64,000 nucleotides of DNA. It comes from Helopsaltes ochotensis. Lineage: Eukaryota > Chordata > Aves > Passeriformes > Locustellidae. The notes under the pieces were generated by a model. The model saw only the letters and a program-made list of their open reading frames with translations. It ran no database searches and was not told the DNA's origin. The stretch spans positions 1,864,620-1,928,619 of the forward strand of contig VXBM01000016.1 of NCBI GenBank assembly GCA_013400155.1. The letters are read 5' to 3'. Both the position numbers and the translations under genes were made by a program. Below, piece after piece: positions 10,801-23,320 of the stretch; the stretch's first letter is position 1, and each line of letters opens with the position of its first letter.

Positions 10801-13800
10801 GTGATTTTAGCCTGGTTCTCCTATCTTGAAACTGTGCCCTGCTGTGTTCTGAACCTCTGTTGCTCCTTTCTTAAATGGTACCAAGTACCCAAATGTTTGT
10901 GGCCTGAGCAAAGCAGGGCGATCAGTTGGTACATGGATAATAGTAAGTGCTCATCTGTTAAACAGAAATCCAAATTTTCAAAAAATTTTGAAATCAGTAG
11001 TGGCAGAAGGCCATAAACTGAGAACTGAAGTAATTTAACATCTCTTATGGTGTGTGCCATGCCTGGTAGTGTAAGAGTTCTTTAGTGAGCAAAAATTTAT
11101 CCTGCAGCCAGTGTGCTTGAACTTGGATGCACTGCTACCAAAGGGCTCCAATGTGCAGTAACATTTACTTGCAATGTTTCCTTTCAGTTGATAGAAACTT
11201 GTTTTGAAATATTCTTATAGTGGACTTCTGTTTTAAATTTCAAATTGTTGTAGTCATCAAATATGTCTGCACCACAGAGGCCTTTGTGACTGTGCTTGTG
11301 CTTTTCTGTACAGTCCCACAGTACCCTTTCACATCTGCCTCTCCCTGCAGTGCACACAGTTATCGAGATAGATTTATTTGCTCACTCTAGCAGTGTTTCA
11401 AGCTCAATAGGAGATTTCCAGGTAACAAATTAGCTTTTGCAGTAAACATCTCAAGGAAAAAAAAATCCTGAAAGTGTGGTATAAAAAGATTGTAATTATA
11501 GCTAAAATGTGCAGCTTAGATTTTACTTCTGGTTTGTATGTTTTAGGAGAAACCCGCATGCTATTTATCAAATATGTGAATTTTTATATCTGTAGCCTCA
11601 AAACTTCTGGGAGAAATCTGATTTAACTCTCTGCCATGGTAACTTCTGCTGTTATTGAAACCCTGTAACACACTTTTTACAGAGCTATGTCCATCTGGGA
11701 AAGCAGTCTACAGATTACTTCCATGTGCAGTATACTTGGAGCTTGGTTTGGAGCGTTTCCTATTCCTCTTGACTGGGATCGGCCCTGGCAGGTTAGTATG
11801 TACACCCTTACCATAAATGTACAAAATATTAATTTTCTGGAGGTGCACGCTACACAAAATTGCTCTGAAGCTGTTCAGGTGTATTGCACTTGGTCATAAA
11901 CTGTTCCTACAGAGTTATGCCAAACTTTTAAAAACTCATTGGAAACATCTGTGCTTAGGGTGTAAGGAAGTAAAATGCATTATTTTTACTTCCAGTTTAA
12001 ATAGGTTCTTTGTTACTTGTGAGTGCCTGTTGCATGCAAGTTTTATAATGGAATAGAGCTCTAATGATATGGCTAAGAAGAAGCTAGACAAGCTGGAGGA
12101 GAAATGTGAAATGATGACAGTGACTTCGAGTTTGCCTTCAGTCTAGTAGCTTTTATTGTTCACAGGTAGGGAAAGAAAGATGCTTTCCTGGTGTTTTAGC
12201 TTCCCTTTGTTTTGCATAAAAGCACTTAACAGAAGGTATTTTAAATGGATTTAGATTGGTTTGTGGAAATGGTGTAGCCAAAGCACTATACTAAACACTT
12301 CTGATTTCAAAGGAAGGCAAACAGTTTTTTAGTTGAACAAGAAAAAATGAAAAAATGTGAAGCTGGCATTGCAGATCCTGTCTTTATGAATTCAAATGCT
12401 ATTTTTTTACTATGCTTTTTGGCATGGAGAAATGATTCAATGGAATGTAACTGAAGTCTGCAATTGCCATAAAATGATGCCACTTGTAACAACTTTTTCC
12501 TACATGAGCTTAATGGATGTTTTCTTTTGTCTGGTTACCAAACTCATATACTCTTAGCTCAGTAGTGTCTACCAGGCCTGTTCTTAAGCAGATGGTTTCA
12601 GAGGTATCTTCCAGAAATCAGTGTAACAGGCAGCACACTTTCCTCTGTGATATTGTAGAGATGCTGTGGCTTACAGCTGCACTTAAATTTTATCTTCCGT
12701 AAGTAGCTCACAGCCTGCTTTTGTGCCATTAATCTTTCATTGCAGCAGTGTAATTAGACATTATTATTTATATTTCAAAAATAATAGAAGGGTAAGTTAA
12801 TATTTCAGGCAAAGAATCTTCTTCCCTGAAAACACTTGGTTTTATTCTTGCAAGATGTTTCACCATCAATCTGGCATAGGTATGTGTTGTCACTAATTAG
12901 TTGTTGACAGACATGAATGTTACCCAAAAATCAAGAGATTCATTGAAATGCAATCTCCTATCTTCCTTCCAAGTCTTACTCACTTCCCTGTCCTGCTGCG
13001 AGGCAAGCATTTTTTCCCTGCTTAAATGGGATTTTAAAGTAGCATGTCTCATCTGGCGGGTTTTGTTTTATTCCCAAAATCACAGACTTTGCTATTATGC
13101 TGTGTATAATAATATATATAATTATGTAATAAATACATAATAATGTGTATAATAATATACATAATTATATAATATATATAATTCACCTTTTATGTACCAA
13201 TGACATGAGGAAAACTTAGGTCAGGGAGCTCTGATTAACAAAATAACGACACTAATAGCTGAAGACAGATACTTTAGGTAGAGTTAATTTTTAGCTTTTT
13301 GTCCATTCCCACATCTTCCAGTAGCAGGAGACACAAGTTTGATAATGGTCTGAAAACTTTTTTTGTTTGAAAACTCTTCCAAGTTAATAAAAGCCAGTTT
13401 CCATGACTGAAAATTTAGCTCTATAATCTACACTTAAACATCTAAAATGATACTGTCTGACTCCTTGGAGCAGCAAAGCATTTGCAGAAACTTCAGACAC
13501 CCAAAACTGTCACTTGCTGTTTCTGTGTGTGAATGCTACCCAGTGCTCTCTGTTGTCTGCAATTTCCCTTTTCCTTCACCATCTCCACCCTCATTTCTTA
13601 CATACTCCTGATACCAAAGTTAGTAGTGGAGAGTTTGACTCTCAAATTCTACATCAAAGCAATTTTCTTCTGCCTAGATCTAGAGCATTTGCTGCTGTTC
13701 TTTCCCCTCCCCTCATTTTTCCCATCCTCACTTCTCCATCTTACACCTTATAGAGTTTTAAATAGTGGGGTGGGGGAAGAAATTTTTTCCATTTCGAGTC

Positions 13801-16800
13801 TGACCTGCTTGATTATTAATGATGTGGGCAGTTCAGGAGCAGCCATAGAGAAGTTTGCTTATCAGTCCTGCAGGCTGCCATTCCAACAGTCTTCAAAAAC
13901 TGCAGTTTAAATGCTAATTTTTTAAGATCTGCTGCATTAGGGGAGATGAAAGAAGTTCTTGCTAAAATGTAATGTAGTTTGTACAAGTCCAGTTGTTTCT
14001 GCAAAGCAACACAGTGAAGTATCAAAATTGTAACAGATCTTCAAGGCAGAAATCAACCTTTTTTAAAAAGCTTGATTCTGCTCACAACTCTTAGAAGCTT
14101 TCAATCACCTATTAATAATCTAATATTTTTGTGAAGGTGATCTCTTAAATATTGGTCACCATACCATAGAAGTGGGGGCGGTGTCCTAGCCAGGCATTTT
14201 CAGTATTTGCCCAGTACTGCTTCCCAGCTTGCCCAGCTCAGCCAGGCTAAGATACATTGTGAAGCAGGTTCTGGGGAAGCACAACTTCATGCAACAGCTG
14301 ATGTCTTTTGTCTTTCCATTCCTACTGAACAGTGTGGATTCAGCAACTCAGGTATTGCATGTAGTAGCTGTATGGCTGTCTCAGAAATCTTCAGAACCAA
14401 GAGACGTTTCTGTTCTTCAGAAGTTCACTGGGCACTGGCACAAAGCCCCTTTTTTGCAAGACTATTCCTTTTGCTACGTGATGTCAGGTGATTACAGAAA
14501 CTCATAGTAAATTCTTTCACTGTAACAATAAAAGAGGAGAGGTGTTTTCTGTGTTGTCTTTCTTTGCATAGAACTGCTTAGAACTCCAGCTGTGGTATGT
14601 TTAAGGGAACACCTACAGATTAAGTCCCAAGTAAGGTCTGAAAGAAATAATGTAGCCCTTAATGTAGACTTAAAAGTAATCAGAACCCAATCAAAACCAA
14701 ATTGCTTCTAGACATCTGCATGAGTAAAGAATTAAGCTGTCCTGCTTCTGACATCAGCTGTTTCTCATATTAGCCTAAAAACAGAGAGCTTGAGGATTAC
14801 ACTTTTGGATTTACCCTTTTCCTATCCAAAATGTACTCAAATGGAACAGCTTAGTCTTTGAACTCAAGATGAGCTTTTGAGATAAAAAGAGGTTTCATTA
14901 GTGATTGTTTTCATTTTTGTATTTTAGCCTTAGTGCTGTGAACATACTTTTTTTAATCTGTATTGGGAGTGGTTCTGCTTTAAAGCAGAAAATGTGGCTT
15001 AAATCCTACCACTTGGGGAAAACTGAAGTGGTGTTATTTTAGAGAGCAGAGTTAAGGCCTTTAAGCCTGTTTATTGCAAAATCTGGTTCTGATGTTTGTG
15101 TTGATTATAGTTAGTATTTGTATGTAAGAACATGCATTGGAAACACAGCTGCATTGCTACCTGTAACTTCAGACAATTCATTATTGGCAGACTGTCACAG
15201 ACCAGGTGAAGTTGGTACTACAAGAACTGGATGGATCAGCAATAATTGAGAAATACCACATGTTAAAGCAAACCAAAGGGTTGTTGCTGCTGTCGTTGGA
15301 TTCTGTTGATAGCCTTGGAATATCTAGAGTTGTCAAAACCACAAAATATCAGCTGGTACAGAAATGTGCTGTGAGTTTGGGACAAAAAATACTATTGCTA
15401 TTGATTTAGCTTTGTTAGAACAATACAATATGGGACAGGGCTCGTAGAAAGAGTCACTGTGTCTTGAATTGGCATATTTTTCCACTTAATTGGGATTTAG
15501 CACTTAATCAAATCTCGTGTCTACACTGTAGGCAGTTTAAGAGTGTCTGCAGTCAACTTTCAAATTGACAAATCATTCAGAAAGGGGAGAATGTAAAGCT
15601 GCTTCTGTGAAGTCTGGTTTGTTCATGGAAATGGCTTCAAATGAAAATGATCTGTAGTCACTCACCTAAAGCAAACAAGAGGTTGGAGGGAGTACTGAGA
15701 ACGATACAATCCCAGCAGAGTATTAAATAAAGCCGTCTGTACTATTCTCTAAGATACTTGTTTGAATTGCCACATTCATACATGCAACAGTTCTTCTGCT
15801 GTGGCTTTTCTGCTTTGTGTCCTTCAAAGAAAAAGCAACATTGGTTTCATTTTTTGCTAATATGTTTCCCTGCCCTGGGCAGTCTGTTTTGGGTGTAGCA
15901 TATTTTCCTGCAGACTTAATAGGAGAACTGCAAAATTACTTGGTAGTCATTGCTTTACATCGTGGTTGAGATGTATCAGTTGAAGCTGAGAAGTTGTTTT
16001 TACTGTTACCTGGGTCTTACCTGGTCAGAAAATCAGATGTCAGCGTCCTGTGTATCTTTCACTAGAATTTGTTTTTACTTCAAAGTACTTCAGGGCTCTG
16101 TGGAGTAAACCTGATGATGAATTCCGTAACAAGAATTCCAATTCATGTGCTAATGACTGAAACCCAAATGCTACTTCATCCTGACTTACTTACAAACCAA
16201 AGGAAACATATTGCTTCTTTATACATATGTCTTGTTACATGCAACAAAACCGAGATACATACAGATGTCTCAGAAAATCTTCACTTTATTTTCCATGTTT
16301 ATGTTTGAAAAATATTGCATACAGGGGATATTCCGGTTAGTGTGCCTCTCTACCCTTAAAAATAATAATGTTAACTGCATTTTTTTAAGCATACAACAAC
16401 TTCTATGCTAAGTAAATATTACTTAACAGGAAGAGAATATTGTTTCAGAAATAAACTAACATTATCTGAATAATGTTTGAGAATGGAAATGAAAAATATA
16501 TAAAGCATTTCTGTTAGAAGTATAAAATATATTGCTGACAGTCAGTTTGTCCTATGACTCTTATTTTTTTTTTCTTTTTCATTATTCTGTTGTTGTTCTT
16601 AAATCAACTTTTAAACATGCCACATACATTACTCCTTTGCTAGCTTTAAGACAAATCTTGTAACTGTGCAAAAACAGTTGATCAGGGAGGTCTAGTCTAT
16701 TGTTATTCCTGGTTGTAGGTCTGTGGAATTCAGCCTATATCAGAGGAAGGTAAAGGTAATTGCCTTACAGGAATGCAGGTTAGGTGCTACAGTAGTTAAA

Positions 16801-19800
16801 TTTCTGTATTAAAAACAAAAAAACCCCAAACCAACCAATTTTCCAGGACTACTTCTACCAGGCATGTTTCAGTTAAGACTAGTAGACTAATTTTGCCAGT
16901 ATTTTGAGATTGTCATCTTATTTTTCAGCAATTTTTAAAACTGTTTGCAACACTTAATTGCAATGATTTAAATAAGGTGTTCTAGGCAATTTATAGAGTT
17001 GTACGTGCATCTCCTGTTGCCTCTATACCTCTGAAGCATAATGGGTGTGTAAGGGTTACAGTTAGCAAGGACAGTTCTACAAAAAAATAGAAAATAACTT
17101 CCTTTGTTACAAAGTTATAACTTCCTTTGCTTAGTTTTTCCAGATTGTCTGTTTTTTAATAACCACATGTGACCAGGATCCTGGCTTCACTGTCACTGAG
17201 AAGTGGAACCTTAAAACACACCACCACTGAAAGAGAAGGGGATGATGTAGGAGGTACACATCCTTTCTCTACTCAGCCTGAGGAAATTACTTGCAGAACA
17301 ACATGGTATAATTAAAGACCATAACTTAATCAGCACATTTTATATGTGGTGGAACTATTATTCCAGACACAGCATCTGCCACTTACAACAACTGGTTTTA
17401 GCTCACTGGGGAGTTCCTGGGTTTATTGCATGTTTTGATAACAGACTTTTAAATCATGTCTCTGCATTTGTTGTGTGCATGTCCTTGGGGTTTTTTTGCA
17501 GCATAATTTTGATCTGTAGTACCCGTTACTAGTGGTAAAAAGTGATTTTGAAACAATATTCTGCGTACAGTGTTATCATTAGGCAGAAATAAAATTGCTA
17601 TATTCCTACTTCATACCTCATATTCCTACTGCAAACATAATAGGTAGTGCTGATATAGCTCACCTGAGTTGAGTGACTGCCATGTAATTTAGCCAATATG
17701 ATTGTAAATATTAGCCTTAGATACCTCTCAGACATTTGTAGCCTGAAAAATAATCCAGAGAATCTTGGATACAGTTCTTGGTGCTTACTGAAGTAAGCTG
17801 AAATGGGACTATAAACTTTCACTCTACGTTGGTTCTTCTTAACATAGCTCAGAGAGTTTCCTTCTTGTATTCCTTTGTGGATCTACTACCTACTGTGAAA
17901 GTTTTGTTATAAGAGAAGTTGCTTAATGTAAGAAGAAGGGATAATACGCAGTTGGAGTTATTTTAAACAGAGGTAGAAGCTTGTTCCACTTGAGTGTGGT
18001 TATTATTGTTTATTTAATAATGTGTTTTTTCAATGTAAACCTTAATGGTGAGATCAAAGGTGGTTGATGCTTGCTGTAACTTTAGAACACAAATCCATGA
18101 AACCAACTTCTAGTTACAAATGTCATCCTGAAAAAAATCTCACACTTTCTTCTTGGTGTGTGCTTGTCAACACACACATTCTGTACAATGTGATAAGACA
18201 CTTGTAGTTAACATGTGCATGCAACCAAAATAGATTAAAGGCATGTACTGAAGTTTTTAAGACAGTACAGACTAAACGATCAGGAATTTAAGGCATGTTA
18301 GAAACAGGGAGGGAAAATAATTGTGCTCTTTTTATTCAGTTTTAAAATGAAACAAAAATTATTACATAGCCTTCTAATTGACAGTCAGAAATGAGTCTTC
18401 TGAAACAGTAAGCATACAAAAAATCATGTTTAGGAATATGAGAAAAACACTCTTAAGTTTACCAAAAAGAAAAGTAAGTATAGTAGATTGCCCCACTGTA
18501 TTTGCATTTGTATAATGAAAGTTCCTTCCAGCAGGCAGTTGCTTACTTTATGGTATCTTTAAAAATTTTGTGTTGCTCCTCTGGTCTGTAAGAATCTGGC
18601 CTTTATGTCCTTATCAATGTCTATGTAATTCCCTTGCATGGAATGCAAGATTCATAATAGATGACACAACTGTCATGCAGTCAGAATTCTGGTTTAGCTA
18701 GCTGCATGCACAGTCCAGCAGAGCTAGATACCTTGCTGAGATCCTGCAACATGCTCTGCTTTCCATGCAATATGCTAAGCATTCTCACATCATAGAATCT
18801 TAGGTGTTCTAAAGAGCGCTGAGGAAAATTAGCTCATTTGTGTCCTGAAAGGTTGGCAATTCCTATTTTGAGTCATTATGCTTAAAATGAGTTCTAATAT
18901 GTACTAAAAACCTGGCACTTCTGCAGTGTCTATTTAGCTAGCCTAAAGAAATTCCTGTGAAGTCCTAACACTGCTGCCAGATGAAAAGGCAAAAAGAAAA
19001 TTTAAACAAATAGCAGAAGTCAGAATCATTTTGCATTAAACACTGGCTCATGCTCTGTCCATTAAAATGCATTTTTTGTTCTTGTTAAGATCTGTTTTTG
19101 CCAAGCAGCTGTTCAGGTTCCTAGTAATCATCTACAGGTTGTTAAAACTGCCTTTTTCATCGTGCATTTGATATATAAATCAAATATATCAAATCTGATT
19201 CTTCTTGTAGTAGGCTGTGAGAATGGTAGCTGATGCCTCCCAGCTGCTGAGACAGATAAGGTATTTCATGACAGTTTCATGAAAAATGTTCTGTTCTATC
19301 TCCTGTACTCCCCACGCTCTTCTCTCCACATCAGCCTTTTTTCCCCTCAACAAAAGTGCATCTAGGCCATGTGGCCCAACATCTTATTCCCCTGCTGCTG
19401 ACCCAGCCCAGACGTGCTCAGTACTGGGGCAGGATATGTCAGCTTCCTCAAGGCAGAAGGGACCATGATGTAGGAGGAACTGAGCTAAAAAGTTCTCAGG
19501 GGATGAGAGGGTTGTATTACAAGTTGCATATTTTAAGCAAGCAGAATGGAATCTCTTGAAACAGGCAGACAGATATTTGCTGCTTAGATTTTTATCACTT
19601 ACAGGCAGTTCATACCAAGTCAAGGACTTAAAACCAAGTATGAGATAATATGAAAGAGAGGGCAAAAGCAGGCCAATTGAGTAAGTCAAAGTCATTTAAA
19701 AAGGTCCAGAAGGAAGTGATTTGGTCTCAAAAAAATGAGGCCAGCTGCTAATACAAAATAAAGCAACCCACTTCCACAGAAAGAAGCAACCCATTTTCAG

Positions 19801-22712
19801 AGACAGTCAAAACCATGTGAAAATTGTGTTATTTTAGTGCAGCTGATGTGCTTAAGAGCTGTATCTTATAATCTGTCTTTGATAACTTGCTGCTTTAGAT
19901 ATACCCATGGTTGCCTCAGGCTATGTGTAGCCTAAAAGCCATCAGTCAAGAATAAAAGTTGCAAAACTGCTTTTATTACCTGTTTGTTAGGGGTTTTGTC
20001 CTGTCTTGAAGGTTAGAGAAAATGGCATAAGGACAGCAACACTCTTAAATCCAGGCTTTTTACTGCTGTGCTTGGGGAGTTTTCAAAAGGCCAGTCAAAC
20101 TGCCTCAGAACTACTTTGGGCTGTCCAAGGAGCACAGTAGGATTAAGTGCCTGGCCTAGTACCCCTCTGTTCCATGCCACTATAAGGGATGAGGTGGTGT
20201 CTCATTCTGTCTTATTCATAAATGGGAGATGGCATGTTTTGTATTTTCTCCCTTTGCTTCCCTATCTTTGCCACCTGCCATCTGTGAGTGTTCAGAGGTC
20301 AGAGACTCAAATGTTGAGAGAGAGCCTGAAACTTAGGTAACACTGACTTTTAAAAACCAAAGCAAAAATTAAATGTTTTGGAAGACAGACAGAGACATAA
20401 TTAATATTAAAATTTACATAGCTATTGAAGAAACACACATCCCGAGTTGCAGTTCAGTCAGGTGAAAGAGGCTACAACAGTCATCAGAGATCTTTTTAAT
20501 CATACCAATAATCACCCACTATACACAAAATAGCACAATATACAGGGTCATTGGGTCATCAGGGGTATTCGCTGTCTAGTTGGGGGAATATGATCAATTC
20601 AGTGTCCATCATCTACCTATAGTTCTGTAAAGCAAATAGGCAACTACAAATTCACCTAATGTAGGTAAGAATTTAATGAAAGATTGATCATTGATCACTC
20701 AGCAAATTTGATGTAAAAGCACCACCAAGTTAAGAAGCCTTTGTCCATAATTTTGTGGATATTAGAGTGGTATTTGACTTCATCAGTGGATAAAAAAGTA
20801 TGACTTGTGTTCCATCTGAATGTTACTGAGTGAGCAAAAGGGTTTCAGGGACTTTTTTATTGTTTTGTCCTTTAGGCGTGTGTAATACGCAAAATGCTAG
20901 AAATAATTACATTTCGTTTAAAAGTTGAAAAGATCCACCTGAAGTGTAAGTTTAGCCAAGGCCACAAACTTATGTGAGTTTCAAATATATGTAGTACCTT
21001 ACCATGCCAAAGCCTCTCAAGGCTTTTTATAGATCTACAATACACAGTAAATGAATGAAAACAAGCAAATCTTTGGCTTGAGAGGCAACTGCTGAAATAC
21101 TCAGCAACAAAAACAAGCAGCAGAGACAGAATGTATGAAAGTGAAAGAATGAAACAAGGTCAGTAAAGAGTACCTAAGGCACCTTGTTTAATAGTCATCT
21201 TTGCTACACTCCTTAAGACCTCCAAATAACATATAAAGCTGTAAATGCTAAGGAATGTGAAGATGAAACAACTGAGGAGATTGAAGATGAAAGAGAAGAG
21301 GACAAAATACATTACTCTTATTCATAGTTAAAATTCCCATGATCAAAGGATGTGAATAAATATATTCTTTTAAGTGATAATGAAGTAAAGAGAAGAATCA
21401 GAGCTAGGAAAATGAATGAAAGGAGGAACCAGTACTGTTAAGAGTAAGTTCATTTGATACTCATGAATTGCAAGTCAAAGTGAAGTAGAAAAGAAGGCTG
21501 GAGATTGGGATATTTCCTCTATTGTCTAGTGCATTTCTCAGTCTCAAGTACTGTTGAGGGGGAAATATCCCCCTTAATTTAAAAAACAAAAGAATGGGAG
21601 AGTCCAGTCTGTACTTGCTTTAGGAATATGCACTGTACAGCAGGAACTGTAAAACTGTGCTTGAAAAAAAAAAAAAAAAGCAAAGGAGAATTTGGAAGAG
21701 GCCTGGGAATTCTAATTTATTCTAAAATAAGTTAATCACCATCTTAGTTGAGATTTCATCAAATACAGTATGTAGTGGACTGGTACTATAAGCTACATCT
21801 GATGACAGACTGGCTAAGACTTGGTTTGGCCACTCCTCCCTGCAAATCAATACCAATTAAAACAAAAAAGAGGCAGGGGAGAATTCCATTACTACCTACC
21901 CTGGCTCAGTACAAGATGGTTTGTTAAAGTGAGTCAGCTCTATTGAGTTGGCTTCCTTTTCTTATACTAGAAAATAGAGCATATAATTAAAGCTCTTTGA
22001 CATAACTGGCTTATACAAGTTTGATGGTCTGGGTGCAAGATGTTCAATCAGTTTCCAAATTTGTGTTCCCTCCCTACTGCTAGCCAGAGGAAAACTTATC
22101 CTTTTACATACTTCTCAAGAAAAAACAGCCAACAAACCTCTATCCATCTCAGTCTCTGGCATTATTTGAATACTAGCTCATCTATACATACCTATAAGTT
22201 CCAAAACACCGTGAGAAACTGAAAGGAGAAATTGCTGAGAAATCTGTAGGTATCCAAATGTGTGCAGCAAAGTAGGAAGTTAGGTCAGCTGAATGCTTCA
22301 GGGGATATAAATACTTCTAAAGGGGTTTTTTTTCCACATAGTTTTTGGACTATCAAACTAAAGTCTGCAATAGCCAGAAGCCTGCTTACGTTTTAATGCA
22401 TATTAACTAAAAACTGTACAACAGCATTTAGTGTTCATGAAGATGATTGTTACGCTTTTGGCATTTTTAAGAAAGCACATCAAGCTTTAAAGTCAAATAA
22501 GACTATTGTCTTTCAGTACCTAGACTTTGTGCTCATGAAGTACAAAAACCACAGACATTTTCCTCACTGTCTGCTTTTACCTTGCGTTCTCCCCTCAGGT
22601 ATGGCCCATTTCCTGTTCCCTCGGAGCTACCTTTGGCTATATGGCTGGTCTGATTATTGCACCTCTGTGGATACACTGGAACCGGAAGCAGCTTACATAC
22701 AAAAGCAGATAA
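4582..22712 (+). CDS. PIGF: PIGF, GPI ethanolamine-phosphate transferase subunit F
   Basis: Multi-pass ER membrane protein. It is the shared partner of PIGO and PIGG, the enzymes that add ethanolamine phosphate to mannose 3 and mannose 2 of the GPI anchor precursor. Five coding exons (4582-4809, 6373-6464, 7338-7454, 11683-11791, 22599-22712) join in phase to 660 nt: 219 codons plus TAA, the same length as human PIGF. Hydrophobic segments lie near residues 9-31, 39-63, 80-104, 112-132, 155-174 and 184-207. Conserved blocks include THLTWLC, LYGAPLIE, CLCLLGPN, IPLDWDRPWQ and WNRKQLTYK at the C terminus. All introns are GT-AG. An acceptor-like cag at 4560-4562, just 5' of the ATG, implies a noncoding first exon as in the human gene. 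It is head-to-head with CRIPT and tail-to-tail with RHOQ. Confidence 0.97.
4810..6372 (+). other. PIGF intron 1; no gene seen
   Basis: AT-rich intron. A small perfect hairpin (CACACG-tttct-CGTGTG) lies near 5166-5182. Minus-strand ORFs around 4964-5704 show no recognised domain and no splice or start support. Confidence 0.7.
6373..6464 (+). CDS. PIGF: PIGF coding exon 2
   Basis: 92 bases, acceptor tttttttag, donor gtaagt. Encodes ISRFLKCCIYFF, MSCILFHAIIVLYGAPLI and the start of Glu107. It forms the third predicted membrane segment. Confidence 0.96.
7338..7454 (+). CDS. PIGF: PIGF coding exon 3
   Basis: 117 bases, acceptor tttttgtag, donor gtaagt. Encodes residues 107-146, with LVTETFLFAVLLSTFTTL, the CLCLLGPN block and AWIRVFSKN. 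It closely follows human PIGF. Confidence 0.96.
7455..11682 (+). other. PIGF intron 3; no gene seen
   Basis: 4.2 kb of unremarkable AT-rich intron. No repeat family, RNA gene or ORF that I can support. Confidence 0.7.
11683..11791 (+). CDS. PIGF: PIGF coding exon 4
   Basis: 109 bases, acceptor tttttacag, donor gttagt. Encodes AMSIWESSLQITSMCSILG, then AWFGAFPIPLDWDRPWQ, the most conserved PIGF block. A second AG lies two bases inside the exon (11683-11684), but only the first keeps the frame. Confidence 0.96.
11792..22598 (+). other. PIGF intron 4; no gene seen
   Basis: 10.8 kb intron. It holds an AT tandem repeat at 13101-13184, a poly(A) run near 21664-21679 and scattered short ORFs below 130 codons without recognisable domains. 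No retroposed gene or RNA gene seen. Confidence 0.7.
13101..13184. repeat. AT-rich tandem duplication, about 43-bp unit x 2
   Basis: The block starting tgtgtataataatata at 13101 is repeated at 13144 (tgtgtataataatata again, then diverging within the AT-rich tail). It lies in PIGF intron 4. Confidence 0.8.
22599..22712 (+). CDS. PIGF: PIGF coding exon 5 with stop
   Basis: 114 bases including TAA, acceptor ttctcccctcag. Encodes VWPISCSLGATFGYMAG, LIIAPLWIHWNRKQLTYK-SR. It forms the last membrane helix and a short basic tail; human PIGF ends similarly in YKNN. The 3' UTR follows. Confidence 0.97.
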   Translation, partial: VWPISCSLGATFGYMAGLIIAPLWIHWNRKQLTYKSR

Positions 22713-22990
22713 CTGGAGCAAAAAGAGACAAGGTATTTCTTTGTGCAGATTCCATACAGACTGTGCAAAAGTTGGGGTTTTTTAAGAGATATATATATAT
22801 AGATATATATATATAGTCAAAGCAGAAAACTGTCCAAATTCAGTTAGAGTATTTCAGGCCAAGCATCTCCACTCAATAAAATCACATAGATGCCGTTTCA
22901 GCATGGTGCAGTTTTTGCTTCCTCTAGACTGTGTAACCCTGAGAGATTGTACCTTCCAGTCTGAATAAAATATTTGTAACAGATGTGGTG
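22713..22990 (+). terminator. PIGF 3' UTR and polyadenylation region
   Basis: Two AATAAA hexamers follow the stop, at 22875-22880 and 22964-22969. The second is followed by GT-rich DNA (gatgtggtgtc, then tttgttgagtttg), which fits a downstream element, so cleavage is most likely near 22980-22990. The 3' UTR would be about 270 nt and contains the AT repeat at 22786-22816. Confidence 0.7.
22786..22816. repeat. (TA)n repeat, self-complementary, in PIGF 3' UTR
   Basis: Two TA runs separated by a short AG step (gatatatatatata-gatatatatatatag), about 75 nt after the PIGF stop. Transcribed, it could form an AU hairpin. Confidence 0.9.
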
Positions 22991-23020
22991 TCTTCTTATT
23001 ACAAGTTTGTTGAGTTTGAT

Positions 23021-23026
23021 TTTATT
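23021..23026 (-). terminator. Candidate RHOQ polyadenylation signal
   Basis: TTTATT on the plus strand reads AATAAA on the minus strand, about 140 nt after the RHOQ stop. It lies only 52 bp from the main PIGF hexamer on the opposite strand. The downstream sequence is not clearly GU-rich. Mammalian RHOQ has a long 3' UTR, so a more distal site inside PIGF is also possible. Confidence 0.4.
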
Positions 23027-23164
23027 CCTCTGGATTTCACTGTTTGTAGAAGGCAGAATCGTAGGTTTAACTTCCAAACCTGGAACAAATTCGCTGTGTA
23101 CTTAATGCATTGTATTTAAAATCAGTAGAATTTCACAGTAAGCCTGGCCATTGTCAAATGTCTC

Positions 23165-23320
23165 TCACGTGATCAAACAGCAGTTTATGCATCTTGAGCC
23201 TATTCTCTTCTTCACTGTGTGTTTCTTTGGAGTTAGAATGGCTATAATAGCTTCATCAAAAACAGTCTTCAGTCCTTTCTGTGTTAAAGCTGAACACTCC
23301 ACATAGCAGTAGGCTCCTAT
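23165..23320 (-). CDS. RHOQ: RHOQ coding exon 5 with CaaX and stop
   Basis: 156 bases including TGA, acceptor tcttgacag. Encodes [39 protein letters not shown] and [12 protein letters not shown]. It carries the G5 SAL motif, the polybasic region and the CaaX box. Confidence 0.98.
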   Translation of the reverse strand: MGAYCYVECSALTQKGLKTVFDEAIIAILTPKKHTVKKRIGSRCINCCLIT

